Positions 10,374-20,980 of a stretch of DNA of 37,992 nucleotides are shown piece after piece. A program made the translations under genes and the position numbers. The notes beneath the pieces were generated by a model. That model was not told where the DNA came from. It worked only from the letters and a program-made list of their open reading frames with translations, and made no database searches. Within the stretch, counting starts at the first letter, position 1, and each line of letters begins with the position of its first letter. The DNA is from Euprymna scolopes (Eukaryota > Mollusca > Cephalopoda > Sepiida > Sepiolidae), in contig CM044500.1 in assembly GCA_024364805.1 (NCBI GenBank), forward strand, positions 80,268,413 through 80,306,404. The letters run 5' to 3'.

Positions 10374-10832
10374 CAACTTGTAATCGACAATTCACATGAG
10401 TTGTTGTGTCATGGAGTTGAAAGAGGGATAAAAGAAGAGACAAAGAGAGAGAGACAATGAAAATTTTGACAAGAGTTAAACACTATGGCTCATGAAAGAG
10501 ACAACATATTGAAACGGTAAATAAGCTTAAATATTAGAGGACTAATAAGTTCAGACTTACTCAAGCCGAACAGACCTGACCTGTCTGGTTAGAGCCGCCA
10601 TTTGTAATTCAGTCAATATGCATGCGTGGTTTATGGTTAGGGTTAGATAACTTGTAATCGGCAATTCACATGAGTTGTGTCATGGAGTTGAAAATAGTTA
10701 AACATAACAGCTTATAACAGAGACAGCATGTGCAAACAGTGTTAGAAAACTAACAAGCCGAACTTCACACAGACCACGCCTCTTTGGATAAAGCTGCCAT
10801 ATATAATTGAGTCAACGCGCGTGCGTAGTTTA
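10374..10832 (+). repeat. Diverged tandem duplication
   Basis: Two units share the same order of blocks. Unit one (10374-10633) has CAACTTGTAATCGACAATTC, CATGGAGTTGAAA, GTTAAACA, AAGCCGAAC, GCCGCCAT and TGCGTGGTTTA. Unit two (10646-10832) has the same blocks with changes and is shorter. The nature of the repeated sequence is unknown. Confidence 0.7.
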
Positions 10833-10950
10833 AAAGTTTTCGACGCTGTAGGTATTTTGCAGTTATACTAAATAAAATGTGGGCTGCACAGGTAACACTA
10901 AGGCGAACCAATTTTTTATTCATAACCATAGCTGAAGTCATAATTAAGTG

Positions 10951-11073
10951 ACACGTTGTAAATTTTTGCTCAGTGAATAGTGACGTCTTCGTTTCTATAT
11001 CTCTTCTCTTGTAATACACGTCGTAAGTTGTTGCTCAGTGGATAGTGATGTCTCTGTTTCCTTCTCTCACAAT
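10951..11073 (+). repeat. Two-unit tandem repeat of about 62 bp
   Basis: ACACGTTGTAAATTTTTGCT at 10951 and ACACGTCGTAAGTTGTTGCT at 11017 begin two similar units, each continuing with CAGTGRATAGTGAYGTCT and a CT-rich end. Confidence 0.7.
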
Positions 11074-11128
11074 GCGATCCGCTTTTAATATCAGTGTTTG
11101 TAACAGCTATGAAAATTTACAGCTAGAG

Positions 11129-11480
11129 CCCAACTTGATGAGTGCGAAGAGGACTGGGACTTTGGGGAGGCTTGTTGCCACCCAAATTACTGTGAAGACC
11201 AATAATATAATAATAGATAATAATAATAGACCACATCCTGTCTGCACATCCCTCGGCTAACATCCACATCTGTGGTGACTTCCCCAAATTCCTGTGAAGA
11301 CCAATAAGCACTGCCAGCAAGTATGGCAAGTGGTTGTTACGTTGATGGTACTTCATTTGCAAATCTTGTCGAAAAAGGTGGAGACTACTGGAAATCTGGG
11401 GAGACTTGTTGTTACCCAGACACCAGAGAACACCAACAGTCATTGTATGTGAGCAACTGTGTGTAAACTCATAGTGAATG
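11129..11480 (+). mobile_element. R4/Dong-like LINE 3' tail with foreign insert (copy I)
   Basis: The tail blocks match copies A and E: GTGCGAAGAGGACTGGGAC near 11142, GGGGAGGCTTGTTGCCACCC near 11164, GGTGGAGACTACTGG near 11378 and TCTGGGGAGACTTGTTGTTA near 11395. It ends GTGAATGAATAATAATAATA like the terminus of copy F. It is interrupted at 11206-11282 by a 77-bp insert that copies sequence found downstream at 11478-11547. No protein domain remains. Confidence 0.75.
11206..11282 (+). repeat. 77-bp insert duplicating the downstream AAT/LINE junction
   Basis: The last 66 or so bases (AAT units, then GACCACATCCTGTCTG through TGTGGTGACTTC) match 11478-11547 with two or three differences. The insert is flanked by 25-bp direct repeats of LINE tail sequence (11181-11205 and 11283-11307) with one mismatch. 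Confidence 0.85.
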
Positions 11481-11491
11481 AATAATAATAA

Positions 11492-12210
11492 TAGACCACA
11501 TCCTGTCTGAACATCTCTCGGCTAACATCCACATCTGTGGTGACTTCAACGTCCATAACATGGAATGGCTGACCCATTCAAATAAGAGACGACGAGGGGA
11601 GGTTTTGTCATGATTTTGTCATTGCTTATGACCTCACTCAGATTGCTCGCGAACCCACCCGAGTGCCCGATACTACTGGTTAATATACAAACCTCCTAGA
11701 CCTTTTTCTCTCACCTTCCCTTGAGCTATGTTCATGTTCCGTTCATTCTCCTCTAGGATCCTCCGACCACTCCGTCGTATCAGTTAAGATAAAAATGAAA
11801 TATAATAAGTCCCCAGACGTACCCCTCCACCGTACTGTATACCGATACTCTATGGTTGACTGGGACAGCTGCCGTATATTCATATCTGATTTACCTCTGT
11901 ATTCTATGTTTAAAAAGGAAGTGTCCTCTATAGTATCAGATCTGACCGAATGGTTAATCGTAAGCATATACCAATTCATACCATCTAAAAAAATTCCAAC
12001 AAAAACCTAACAGCCAGCCATGGTTCTCCCCAGAATGTGCTGCTGCTATCGCGCACAGAAATCACTTTTTCCATAACTACCAACGTAATAGATGCACTGA
12101 GACTAAAGCTGCTTTCAGGAACGCCAGCAACTACTGTAAAAGAGTAATAAAAAATGCAAGAGAGCTATATGCCCAGTCTGTTAAATCCAAAATAGCTGAT
12201 CAGCGGCTTG
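11492..12210 (+). mobile_element. APE-type LINE fragment, endonuclease C-terminus and linker
   Basis: Translation gives DHILSEHLSANIHICGDFN near 11494, where GDFN is a catalytic-core motif of apurinic-type endonucleases. Then come EPTRVPDTTG, NLLDLFLTSLP and SPLGSSDHSVVSV near 11750, containing the SDH motif. One frame runs open through DWDSCRIFISDLP and SDLTEWL to a stop near 12010. The next frame continues QPWFSPECAAAIAHRNHFF and KSKIADQRLGS to about 12207, so there is one frameshift near 12000. Another break lies near 11600. RT is absent. Proteins of this kind belong to the CR1/Jockey/I group; I cannot settle the clade. It starts directly after AAT units. Confidence 0.8.
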
Positions 12211-13075
12211 GTTCCCACCAGCTCCGATTTTTCCGATTCCCGATTCCGATTCTGATTAATCGTCCTACGTCCAGATTGCATTTTTGAAATTCATCAACTA
12301 TGACAACCAGGTCTTAGTAGGGTGTATTCTAATACCTGTTGTACTGTCCGTTTGAACCAGAAATCATGAAAATTAGTCAGCCATGTCATAAGATGTATAG
12401 CAATAATTTTCTGCATTTTCAAGAATCGGCAACAATTTCAAATGCATGTACAAAAATTTCCGTAAATTTATTGAAGGCACCTCGTAGCTTTTTGTGTGTA
12501 GAATCTGCCATATTGCTTAAAAATAAAGTCCTAATGATTATTGAACTTTTTTTTATTTTTGTTGAGCATGTTTATCGAAATTTAAAAAATATATAAATTA
12601 AATGGTTTTCCAAATTATTAACATGGTTCCTTAATTTTTGTCCAATAGCTTATTTACTTTGTTTCCTATAATCTTTATTAAAAAATAATATTACGCAAAC
12701 CTGGTAACTTTGTACAATATTCATGTACTTACAGCACCTGCGGAAATTCCACAGGGGAATCATTCCTACGTAATATATCGATGTTGGCATTCTGTAGATG
12801 TTCAGTGTAAATGGAGACGCTCTAATATTATTGTAGCTTTTTTGTTAAAACAGCAAAAGTATTTCTCTAAGCTAGCACGAACGCCCGGCAAAGCCCGGTC
12901 GGAAAGTACGCTTAAATATGATATTTTAATTCTTGCAGATTTTGTATATATTATTATAGAGTTAATGTTCAATCAAATTTTATATATTATAAAGTTGCAA
13001 TTTCAAAAATAATAAAGATATACCCATATGACTTGGGTGCATTAACTTAAAACTAAACCAAGATAAAACCTTATG

Positions 13076-13112
<37 letters not shown>

Positions 13113-13490
13113 TATATATAACTTAAGTTCCTTCATTCACAATAGAAATCGTAACCAAAACTTATGAAGAATTCTTGATAAGATTATTTATAAAAAAACA
13201 ATAGATGACTTGTGCCATCAGCTATAATCGAAACCGAAACCAAAACTTCTGAAGAATTCTTGGTAAAAATATTTATGACAAGAAATGGAAGTACATAACA
13301 ATTAAACGACCCGGATGAAAGTATGACGCAGAAAATAACACACACGCTACCTTATTAATATAATATTTATTACGTAATTTGGTTGTTTTTATTTTATGGC
13401 ATATCAACTCTTTTCAGGTTTTTTAATGCCAAATCCAGTTATTTTGAAGAAAAATATTTAATAGAATACATTTGTTGTTTTTTTTTCAAG
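12211..13490. other. Gene-free AT-rich spacer
   Basis: Contains a short CCGATTC-type run at 12222-12256, an imperfect 80-bp tandem pair near 13147-13276 (both units contain GAAGAATTCTTG) and decayed Helitron-like hairpins near 12732 and 12889. Open frames at 12339-12596 and 12710-13012 have no recognisable domain. Confidence 0.5.
13078..13108 (+). repeat. (AT)n microsatellite
   Basis: About 15 uninterrupted AT units. Confidence 0.9.
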
Positions 13491-13660
13491 TCGGTTTCTA
13501 TTTAAACCATAGTTGGGACCCTAACAGGTACTACCACTTCGGGTCAGAGTGAACCTGGAAGCAATGGCAATTAAAGGGTGTCTCCACACTCCTCAAACCC
13601 CACAAGCTGGGGCCTCACCATCGGATATAGTTGAAGGTCATATCTAGGACGTTAATAGGT
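13490..13660. repeat. GC-richer island, probable unidentified repeat
   Basis: This block is much less AT-rich than its surroundings and contains CCCCACAAGCTGGGG near 13598, a five-pair hairpin. It resembles a mobile-element remnant in composition only. I cannot name a family. Confidence 0.35.
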
Positions 13661-16306
13661 AAAAATCCATTGCTAATCATGCATTATTTTTAAGTAACAT
13701 GTATACTTATATCTTGGTTGTTTTCTTTTCTTTATATTATGGTCGCTACTGTATATCCAAAAAAGAATAGTCCTCTTTTCAAAAAGAGGAAGGAGATAAA
13801 AATGGCGTCAACAGAATGGAAAAAAAACTAAGAAATAAGCACAGACGTATCATTAGGAGAGAAACTTTTGCAAGAAAGCTACTTGAGAAGCTCAAATGAT
13901 CGTAACGATAAAACGATGTTACAAAATGGTTCATTAGGGACTTGGTCATTAAAAACTTTCTTTCTCCTCTTTTGACTGACTGAATGAATTGCATTAGTGC
14001 TGGCAAAGTGTGGTAACTCACGGTCTGTTCTTTATGCGCCATGTTGTTAGAGCATGTAATGGCGAGGTGGGCATTCGTCTTAAACAAAAAACTGCATACA
14101 TTACATGAAACTTGACTGAGCTGAATTAACAAACTTATCTTTTTTATTTGTTATTAATGAAAAATTGCTATAAATTGAACATTAGTTTGAAATATTTCAT
14201 TTGACCTTATATTTTGGTTTCTCTGAAGAATCTAGTGTCATCTGATTATCCGGGACAAACACGCGATAGTGAATAAGTCGTTTAACCTAGATGGTAGCGT
14301 GGTGCAATGGTAGGTATTAAAGAACATATGTTTGTAGCGATTAGGTTAAGTAGTTTTAATTTTGGCAAGGGTCGTATTTAGTGCATGGCATAATAACGTT
14401 CAAACGGAATCGTTCTTAGAAACAGGTAGTGTAAAGTTGAGACGGGGGGAGCAGTAGATCAAACAGAAGATAAAACAGTAAAACGAGGGCAAAGGAACAT
14501 TACGTTTTCAAATGAGGGTAAAAAAGTTTTAAAATCAATATCTATGGAAGCCGTGCGAATGAAACACCGTCAATAATGTAGAGAACTATGTAATCTAATT
14601 TCGTTGCCTGTGTATATTTTACGTCACTCTTGTCGTCAGCTCGAAAATTACAAAATAAATTATTATTGAGGGAACATTAGTCTTTCTCTCGTGTATGAAT
14701 TATGCCCAAATAAAACCTTGAAGAAAACTCTCGGCGAATGTCTCCTTGCGTTACTTTCTTCGTGAAAATAAGCTTATTTCTACAGTAACCGGTAGATGTG
14801 GCGGCGTCAGTGAAGCACGTATAAACACCCCATACATACAAAACACGCACGTATGTATAAAGAACATTGATTTGTGTTTTTGAAAATATTACAGTAGCTC
14901 AGGGGTATACTAGGCACTGCGTTTTGAATGTGGCATTGATTTTAATATTTTTACGAGGGGTAATATCATATCAACTTGAAAATATGATTTAATCTGTGCC
15001 AGACAGCTGATGATGTAATACTGTGATAATGATTATTTAATAAAACAGATCTACAGGAACATGTTTTCATTAGACATGAAATGGCAATGTTATAGTAAGC
15101 TTGTAAGCAGTCTCGCGAGATTGTGTTTCACAGAGGAGTAGTTCTGGGAACGAAATTTTGCTCATAGTTTAAAGCACAAAAAAGAATAAAGGAAATTTTT
15201 TTACTCTTATTGTAGCTAGACAAGTGTATGCTGTAAATGCTTTTCAATGGAAACCGAGGATAAGCCACTCGAGGATAAGGGTTAATGGGTACACATTAGT
15301 CAATGTGATTATAGCATAGTAAACATAAGTAGTGGGAATTTTGTAAATTGGATTAGTTAGGAGGATGGTTCATCAAGAACTTGTTTACATTGGACTTGAA
15401 GACAATCAGATTGTAGTCAGCTGGAAAGCAGGCAATAGGAAAGAGTTCCACGGGCGTTCAGTGCTATATATATGCGGTTTGCGACACTCCAATGCAAAAA
15501 GAAAAACTAACGTCATTAAAGATTTCGCCTGATCGGCACACAGATTAGACTGCAATTGTTTGCTAATTTGTTAAGCCATAGAAAAATTCGTAGAAATTCA
15601 TCTTCTGCAGAAAGCAGGTTGAAACCACTTAAGGTAAGTGCCACACTAGGACAGGATAATGGGGCACGACATATTATCCACCAACTCAGGAAAATTCGAG
15701 TAATACTGCGAGTCAACCAAAAATCAGCAATACCCACGTAAAAGGTAGACAACAAAAACATAAAAAGAAGAGGACAATGCAAATAGAGACGTTGAATATA
15801 TGTGAAAAGGTTTAAAGGTTACGCGGTCAAAACCAGCATTTATGTTGCTTGCCGCCATATTGTATATAATATAATCACACAATATGAAAGTTAGTTCTAA
15901 GCATTCTTAGATTTTTTTTGTTTTGTTTTTTCGCCATGCTTAGATGTCACATTTTCGTGACAACACGGACAAAAGAGCGACGCCAAGAATTACAGTTTCA
16001 GCTGACCGAAATACTTGTTTGTTTTCTGACAACTTTTACAAAGAAAAGGCTTAGCAAGATTTGATGTGAAGCTCTAGGCAGTGCGTGATTAACTGACGCA
16101 GTTTTCCTGACAAATTCAATACAGAACCCAGACATTTATATTATAGTGTACATAGTTTCCAATTACATTGAGTCTAGATTTATATTATATCGAATATTGG
16201 CATTAATATCCTATTATACATAGATTTATTTAATATACAAGCAGTACCCACTAACCGGCGTTGCCTGGTGGAAGCGTGTCTCCCATCTCAAAAAAGTATA
16301 GTACGG

Positions 16307-16347
<41 letters not shown>

Positions 16348-17080
16348 ACTTCCCACAGGTATTAAAAAACAGCTGTGGTAATGTTGACTAGTTATTTACC
16401 GACCTCTGCCACTTTCCGTTTATTTATCATTTATCATTTATTAAGCATTTCATTAATTACTGCAATGGTTGCAATTATGTCACTTATTGCCATAAGGCAA
16501 GAAAAACAAAATCTAAAATAAAAATACATCCCAAAACAAACAAAAACAGAAAAACCTTGAAAATAAGTGAAGGTTTAAAAAAAAACGTAAGACACCAGGA
16601 AAGTGGACCCTGCACACACTGATTCTTTCATTTTTTTAAGCCCTTTATGATCCGCGTTAATTTTTCAATAAAAATACTCATTGCTTTTACGGTAAAAGCA
16701 ACAATATAACTATATGTTTAGAGGTTTTTTTAATCGGAATCTATAAGCATATCGGAATCGGAAAATATATGGGTCTCATCACTAGTTTTGACAGACTTGG
16801 CGTAGGATTTTTTTCGTGTTTTTTGTAACTCAGTTGCAGCGGTTGCGGGCAATTTTAAAGCTGGTTTTGTTTTCGTGGCATCTATTTTGTTGATAAAGAT
16901 CAAAATAATGTTTTTTCAGGCTCATGATTGAAACTAAACTGACTATTTCGTCTGAATTCCTCATAGGGTAAATAACATTCTTAAAACCAGCGATTAAAGA
17001 ATCGGACACGACACAGGGCATATACTTTCTGAATAGGAAATGTTACAGAATTTCAGATATAAAGGATCTAAAGCTATCCC
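13661..17080. other. Long gene-free AT-rich stretch
   Basis: No gene or well-formed element recognised. Notable points are a TCTCGCGAGA palindrome at 15111-15120, a weak tRNA-like box A near 14290, a degenerate Helitron-like hairpin on the minus strand near 16250, and a (GTT)n tract. The open frames at 13779-14132, 15516-15782 and 16830-17021 lack domain similarity that I can see. Confidence 0.5.
16306..16347 (+). repeat. (GTT)n microsatellite
   Basis: Fourteen uninterrupted GTT units. Confidence 0.95.
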
Positions 17081-17081
17081 A

Positions 17082-17200
17082 GTCAGCCCATGATATCAAT
17101 CAGCTTACACGCCGGTTCGTGTAATATCACCAAAGTTAAGCAACGCTGAGTTAGTCAGTACCGGATGGGTGACCATTTTCGAATATCAAGCGCCGTATGT
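17082..17200 (+). pseudogene. 5S rRNA-derived sequence (pseudogene or SINE3 head)
   Basis: The block keeps the internal promoter of 5S genes: AAGTTAAGCAACGCTGAG (box A region, about 17133-17150) and GTCAGTACCGGATGGGTGAC (intermediate element and box C, about 17154-17173), with ACACGCCGGTTCGTGTAATATCACC upstream in the right order and spacing. Length is about 119 nt, the 5S size. The ends have diverged and do not pair well, so it is not a working rRNA gene. The downstream 150 bp, with a nine-pair hairpin ACTTCCTCT-TTC-AGAGGAAGT at 17314-17334, could be the body of a 5S-derived SINE. No second copy is present here to test that. Confidence 0.75.
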
Positions 17201-17856
17201 AGGAGGACAGTGATACCTCCTTGCAAGAATTGTAAACACCTAATTGTGTAATCGCCATAACCAGGATGTACAAATGACTGTGGAATGCTTGTGAATTTTA
17301 TATTTCTATGATACTTCCTCTTTCAGAGGAAGTCGGTTCAACTCACCGAGGGAGCGTGCCACTTTATACATATATAATTAGTCTATAATTATTAGTATTT
17401 TATCCATTAGAAAGAGTATTCAGAATTCACATGAGGCTTACATCTGATCTTAATGCAAAAAACTAAGAAATAAAAAAATCTCAGGCGAAATAAAACAACA
17501 GATGTTCACTATTCAGGGCCAGTTGTCAAGAAAATATAAAAAGAGGCATACAAAGTGTCCGTCAACATAAGACACGCAAGTGGGTCTGTCAACAATCTGA
17601 TTCAATCCATACGTAAAGAAATAATTTTGACAAAATAATGAACAAGATAATTTTCTAAACTAACGAATGGACTATTATGAATTTTGGAATATATATTCTA
17701 GGCAACAGAGTAAGTAGCATAGGCCCATTATTGTTTGTTATTTAGAGAATACGCTCAGCCAATATATCAGCTGCCCCTAAAGAATTTAACATAAGTTCGA
17801 TACAAAACAATAAAAATAAAACATTGCTGCATCAAATTTTGTATTGTATGTAGTAA

Positions 17857-18286
17857 TCTCTGCTATTATATAAAAAGAAATTTGTATGTCTGTAGTTCAT
17901 TTCCTATGGACTCGAAAACGGCTGGGCTGATTTTTATGAAATTTCACACGAAAATTCTTTATGTGACTGCAGTGTTTTTTGAGTGTTTTTTTTAGGTTTG
18001 TATAAGAATATCATCGATAAGTATCGATAATCAGTCATCGAAATAATCCGATATAACAAGAACGGATGATTCTGACCAAAAATAACACTTTCCACAGTCT
18101 AACATTACAAGTGCATTTGATAAGTTTTAAACCTCAAGTCAAGTCATGATCACCGCAAAGCTGTAAGGCCAAGCATATAAAATCAACAGTAGGTTCTTAA
18201 TATAACAGATGCGCGTTCGAAATGAATGTTTCTGTTTGGAACATAATTGAAGTTTGATACATGACTTTTGCATTTTAAACTTTAAT
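17857..18286 (+). mobile_element. Non-autonomous Helitron, 5' part
   Basis: It begins A|TCTCTGCTATTATATAAAAA, the TC start after an A target base, followed by GTATGTCTGTAG and GGACTCGAAAACGGCTGGGC, a block typical of invertebrate Helitron 5' ends. The body from 17938 matches 20650-20980 at roughly 85 to 90 percent. No hairpin-CTRR end is seen before a (GTAT)n tract, so the 3' end is missing or not recognised. No Rep/helicase coding. Confidence 0.6.
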
Positions 18287-18295
18287 TCAAACTAT

Positions 18296-18347
18296 TATGT
18301 ATGTATGTATGTATGTATGTATGTATGTATGTATGTATGTATGTATA
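18296..18347 (+). repeat. (TATG)n microsatellite
   Basis: About 13 tetranucleotide units without interruption. Confidence 0.95.
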
Positions 18348-18355
18348 GTCGTGAT

Positions 18356-18585
18356 GATCTACAGTAGAAGTGTTTGTCTTGTAAACAAACATTAAAAAAA
18401 AGCCCAGACGTTCAGTTGAATATTTGTTTTCGTTTGATTCCTACGTCCGTTTATTTGTAAAATAATGTGTGGAATTTGCCATCATCATCATTATCTACAG
18501 CAGAAGTGTGTGTCTTGTAAACAAACAGTATTGATCTGATGAATTTTGTTCTCGTCTGATTCCAACGTCCATTCCTTTGTAAAGT
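18356..18585 (+). repeat. Two-copy direct repeat of about 100 bp
   Basis: ATCTACAGTAGAAGTGTTTG at 18358 and ATCTACAGCAGAAGTGTGTG at 18493 start units that both continue CTTGTAAACAAACA, TCGTYTGATTCCWACGTCC and CTTTGTAAA-like sequence. They are separated by about 25 bp. Confidence 0.8.
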
Positions 18586-18721
18586 TGCACAGACTCTTCA
18601 ACGAGTGACTGTCTTTTCTACAAATTGTTTTTTTATTCATGTCAAATTCATTGAATTGTACCCATCACCTTCATCCTGATCATTGAGGATATATGACTTT
18701 TGGAACGCTCCTTCATGTGTA

Positions 18722-19009
18722 TTTTACATGTATGTGTACGTGTGTGTATGTATATGTAAGTACATGCATTTGTGTGCACATGCATACGTATGTTTGCGTG
18801 CATTTTGTGTGTATGCATGTATGTGTGCATGCATGTGTTTATTTCCATGTATATTTGGGGTGGAGAGGGCTCCGGTAAGCCGTGGTGAAGGCAACTCCTC
18901 TATGTATTGTGTATGTATGTATATATGCATATATGTGTATATGTGTATATGTTTATAGATATATATGTGTGTATGTGTGTATGTATGTGTATATATGTAT
19001 GTGTGTATG

Positions 19010-19061
<52 letters not shown>

Positions 19062-19062
19062 T
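18722..19062 (+). repeat. Compound TG/TATG/TA simple-sequence block
   Basis: Imperfect TGTGTA and TATG runs end in a pure (AT)n tract at 19013-19058. It produces long cysteine/tyrosine/valine or histidine/threonine frames on both strands that are artefacts. A 55-bp non-repetitive island at 18857-18905 with GGGCTCCGGTAAGCCGTGG interrupts it. Confidence 0.9.
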
Positions 19063-19291
19063 GTATACTAATGACGTCTTCAGTGTCATGTCTGCTGGAG
19101 CGTATGAATTCGTCGGTAGGACTAAAAAAAACGTCATTTTGGGGCTCATGGACATAAAGTGTCTGACAAGACGTTGCAATCAATTACGTATGAATAAATT
19201 TATTGAATATTTATATTATAAGTATATATTTGTTTATAAGATATATATGCATATATACACACACATATATACATATACATATATACATATA

Positions 19292-19628
19292 CAGTGATGA
19301 TCATATTTATTGGCACGGTAAAATAAAAGTTAAATTTTGTCTAATAAATTCTAAAAAAGGGATTAAATTAAAGAAAATAACAAAGTATATTATGTATTTT
19401 TAACTGGCCTTTCCGATGCAGCAATAATTTTGAACAAGGGTTTTTTTGCAATTATGTTTGTTGTTCCTTTGTTATTTATTTTTTCTAAAATCCGATTGCT
19501 GCATCGGAAAGGCCAGTTAAAAATACATAATATACTTTGTTATTTTCTTTAATTTAATCCCTTTTTTAGAATTTATTAGACAAAATTTAACTTTTATTTT
19601 ACCGTGCCAATAAATATGATCATCACTG
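19292..19628. mobile_element. MITE with perfect 134-bp terminal inverted repeats
   Basis: The left arm 19292-19425 and the right arm 19495-19628 are exact reverse complements over all 134 bases, around a 69-bp centre. The ends read CAGTGATGATCATATTTATT and are flanked by TA on both sides, the target duplication of Tc1/mariner elements. The terminal CAGTG followed by TTATTGGCAC also fits that superfamily. No transposase coding. The lack of any mismatch between arms suggests recent insertion or copying of one arm from the other. Confidence 0.85.
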
Positions 19629-19635
19629 TATATAT

Positions 19636-19656
19636 AATATTTACTGTTACTTTTAT

Positions 19657-19696
<40 letters not shown>

Positions 19697-19717
19697 ATAA
19701 AATTAACAGTAAATATT
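19636..19717. repeat. AT-cored palindrome next to the MITE
   Basis: AATATTTACTGTTACTTTTA and its near-perfect reverse complement (one mismatch) flank an (AT)n core of about 30 bp. It begins eight bases after the MITE end. It may be a separate TIR element or a hairpin formed around the AT tract. Confidence 0.75.
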
Positions 19718-19995
19718 CTACAGTGCAATATAGACTACAATGTATTGTTGACTAAGTCATTGGGGAGAGGCATGTAAAGCTAGCTCCAGTCGCACCGCGA
19801 TATGTCCTCGACTAGAGCATGTAATTAATCGATTTGGTTGAAAAATGGACGATTTCACTGATTTCGATGGCAATCAAAATATAGGAGCGTGAAACATCAG
19901 TTGGTCAACATTAAATCGCAAGTAACATATTGTCTAGTATATTTCAAATGTGTCAATAAATATATGTGCGCTTGGTAACATCTTAAACTATTTAA

Positions 19996-20075
19996 AATAT
20001 CATTATGAATTATGGAATGTGTACTCTACGAAACAGAGTATGTAACGTATGAACATTTTATACGTTTTGTAAACT
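19996..20075 (+). repeat. Dispersed repeat, best copy of three
   Basis: TCATTATGAATTATGGAATG followed by TGTACTCTACGAAACAGAGT. Related copies lie at about 17670-17725 and 22259-22345. The family is unknown. Confidence 0.6.
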
Positions 20076-20338
20076 TTACCATTTTGGTAGGATGAAGCAC
20101 TGAAACCGTAATATACCTTCAAAAGATAGAAATAGTTTAACACGTTTACACACGCGTTAGCAGGTAGACACTCGGGACCCAACACGTTGTTGCAAAGTAC
20201 GGCACAAGGAACAGAAGACTCACTATTTTTTATTTTTTTTTTTTGAAACAACGACATTTATTTCCAGGAACTTTCCCGAATAAAACTTGATCGCACTCCT
20301 TCTCTCAGACCTTTATCCTCTTGAACATCGTTTTGACC

Positions 20339-20386
20339 GTGCTCTTGAACGTGCTCTAGCACGTGCTCTCGAACGTGTTCTGCTGC
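20339..20386 (+). repeat. Four-unit 12-bp minisatellite
   Basis: Units GTGCTCTTGAAC, GTGCTCTAGCAC, GTGCTCTCGAAC and GTGTTCTGCTGC are in exact 12-bp register, so a frame across them reads as an Ala/Leu/Glu/Arg repeat. I do not take that frame as a gene. Confidence 0.8.
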
Positions 20387-20649
20387 CTATACACGCGTTC
20401 ATTTTTTATAATCCTTTTCCCTCAACCGTGAAGTTATTCTGCACACGGAACAGCATTTGCATACGCTCTGTTACAATAGCATAATGTAATCAGAGACGAT
20501 TATTTCAGTACTAGCAATGGTAAAAAAAAACATACTTTATATATCGATCACACATCTAAGCATAATGTGAAAGTTGTTCTGCATGTACGTGTATCAACCC
20601 CAAGATTATATTAAAATGTAAATGAACACACGTTGAAGCTTTTTTGTTT

Positions 20650-20980
20650 GAAATCCCACACAATCGTACTTTATGTGTCTGTCAGTGATTTTAAGGTTTT
20701 TATAGGCATATCATCGATAAGTACCGATAATCAATCATCAAAATAATCCGATAAAACAAGAACGGGTGATTCTGACCAAAGATAAAACCTTACACAGTCT
20801 AACAGCACATGTGCATTTGATAAGTTTTAAACCTCAATTCAAGTCATTATCACCGTAAAGCGGTAAGGCCAAGCGTATAAAATCAAGAGTAGGTGCTTAA
20901 TATAACAGATGCGCGTTCAAAATGAATGTTCTTGTTTAGCGCATAATTGAAGTATGGTACATGACTTTCGCATTTTAAAT
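20650..20980 (+). mobile_element. Second, 5'-truncated copy of the Helitron body
   Basis: Aligns from GAAATCCCACACAATCGTAC to CATGACTTTCGCATTTTAAA with 17938-18279 in the same orientation, sharing ATCATCGATAAGT, TTGATAAGTTTTAAACCTCA and ATAACAGATGCGCGTTC. It lacks the 5' terminus. No clear 3' terminus follows. Confidence 0.75.

Noticed and set aside
10629-10644. TTAGGGTTAG, telomere-like
   Set aside because: Fewer than two units; no array.
12732-12910. Two further Helitron-like hairpins
   Set aside because: Stem words CCTGCGGAAATTCCACAGGG and GCCCGGCAAAGCCCGG are suggestive but no CTRR end follows, so not called as elements.
14288-14350. Possible tRNA-like sequence (GTGGTGCAATGGTAGG)
   Set aside because: Box A is plausible but the box B candidate GGTTAAGTAG is poor and the arms do not pair.
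16245-16285. Minus-strand Helitron-like end CCAGGCAACGCCGG
   Set aside because: The hairpin is present but the expected CTAG end is degraded; too weak to delimit.
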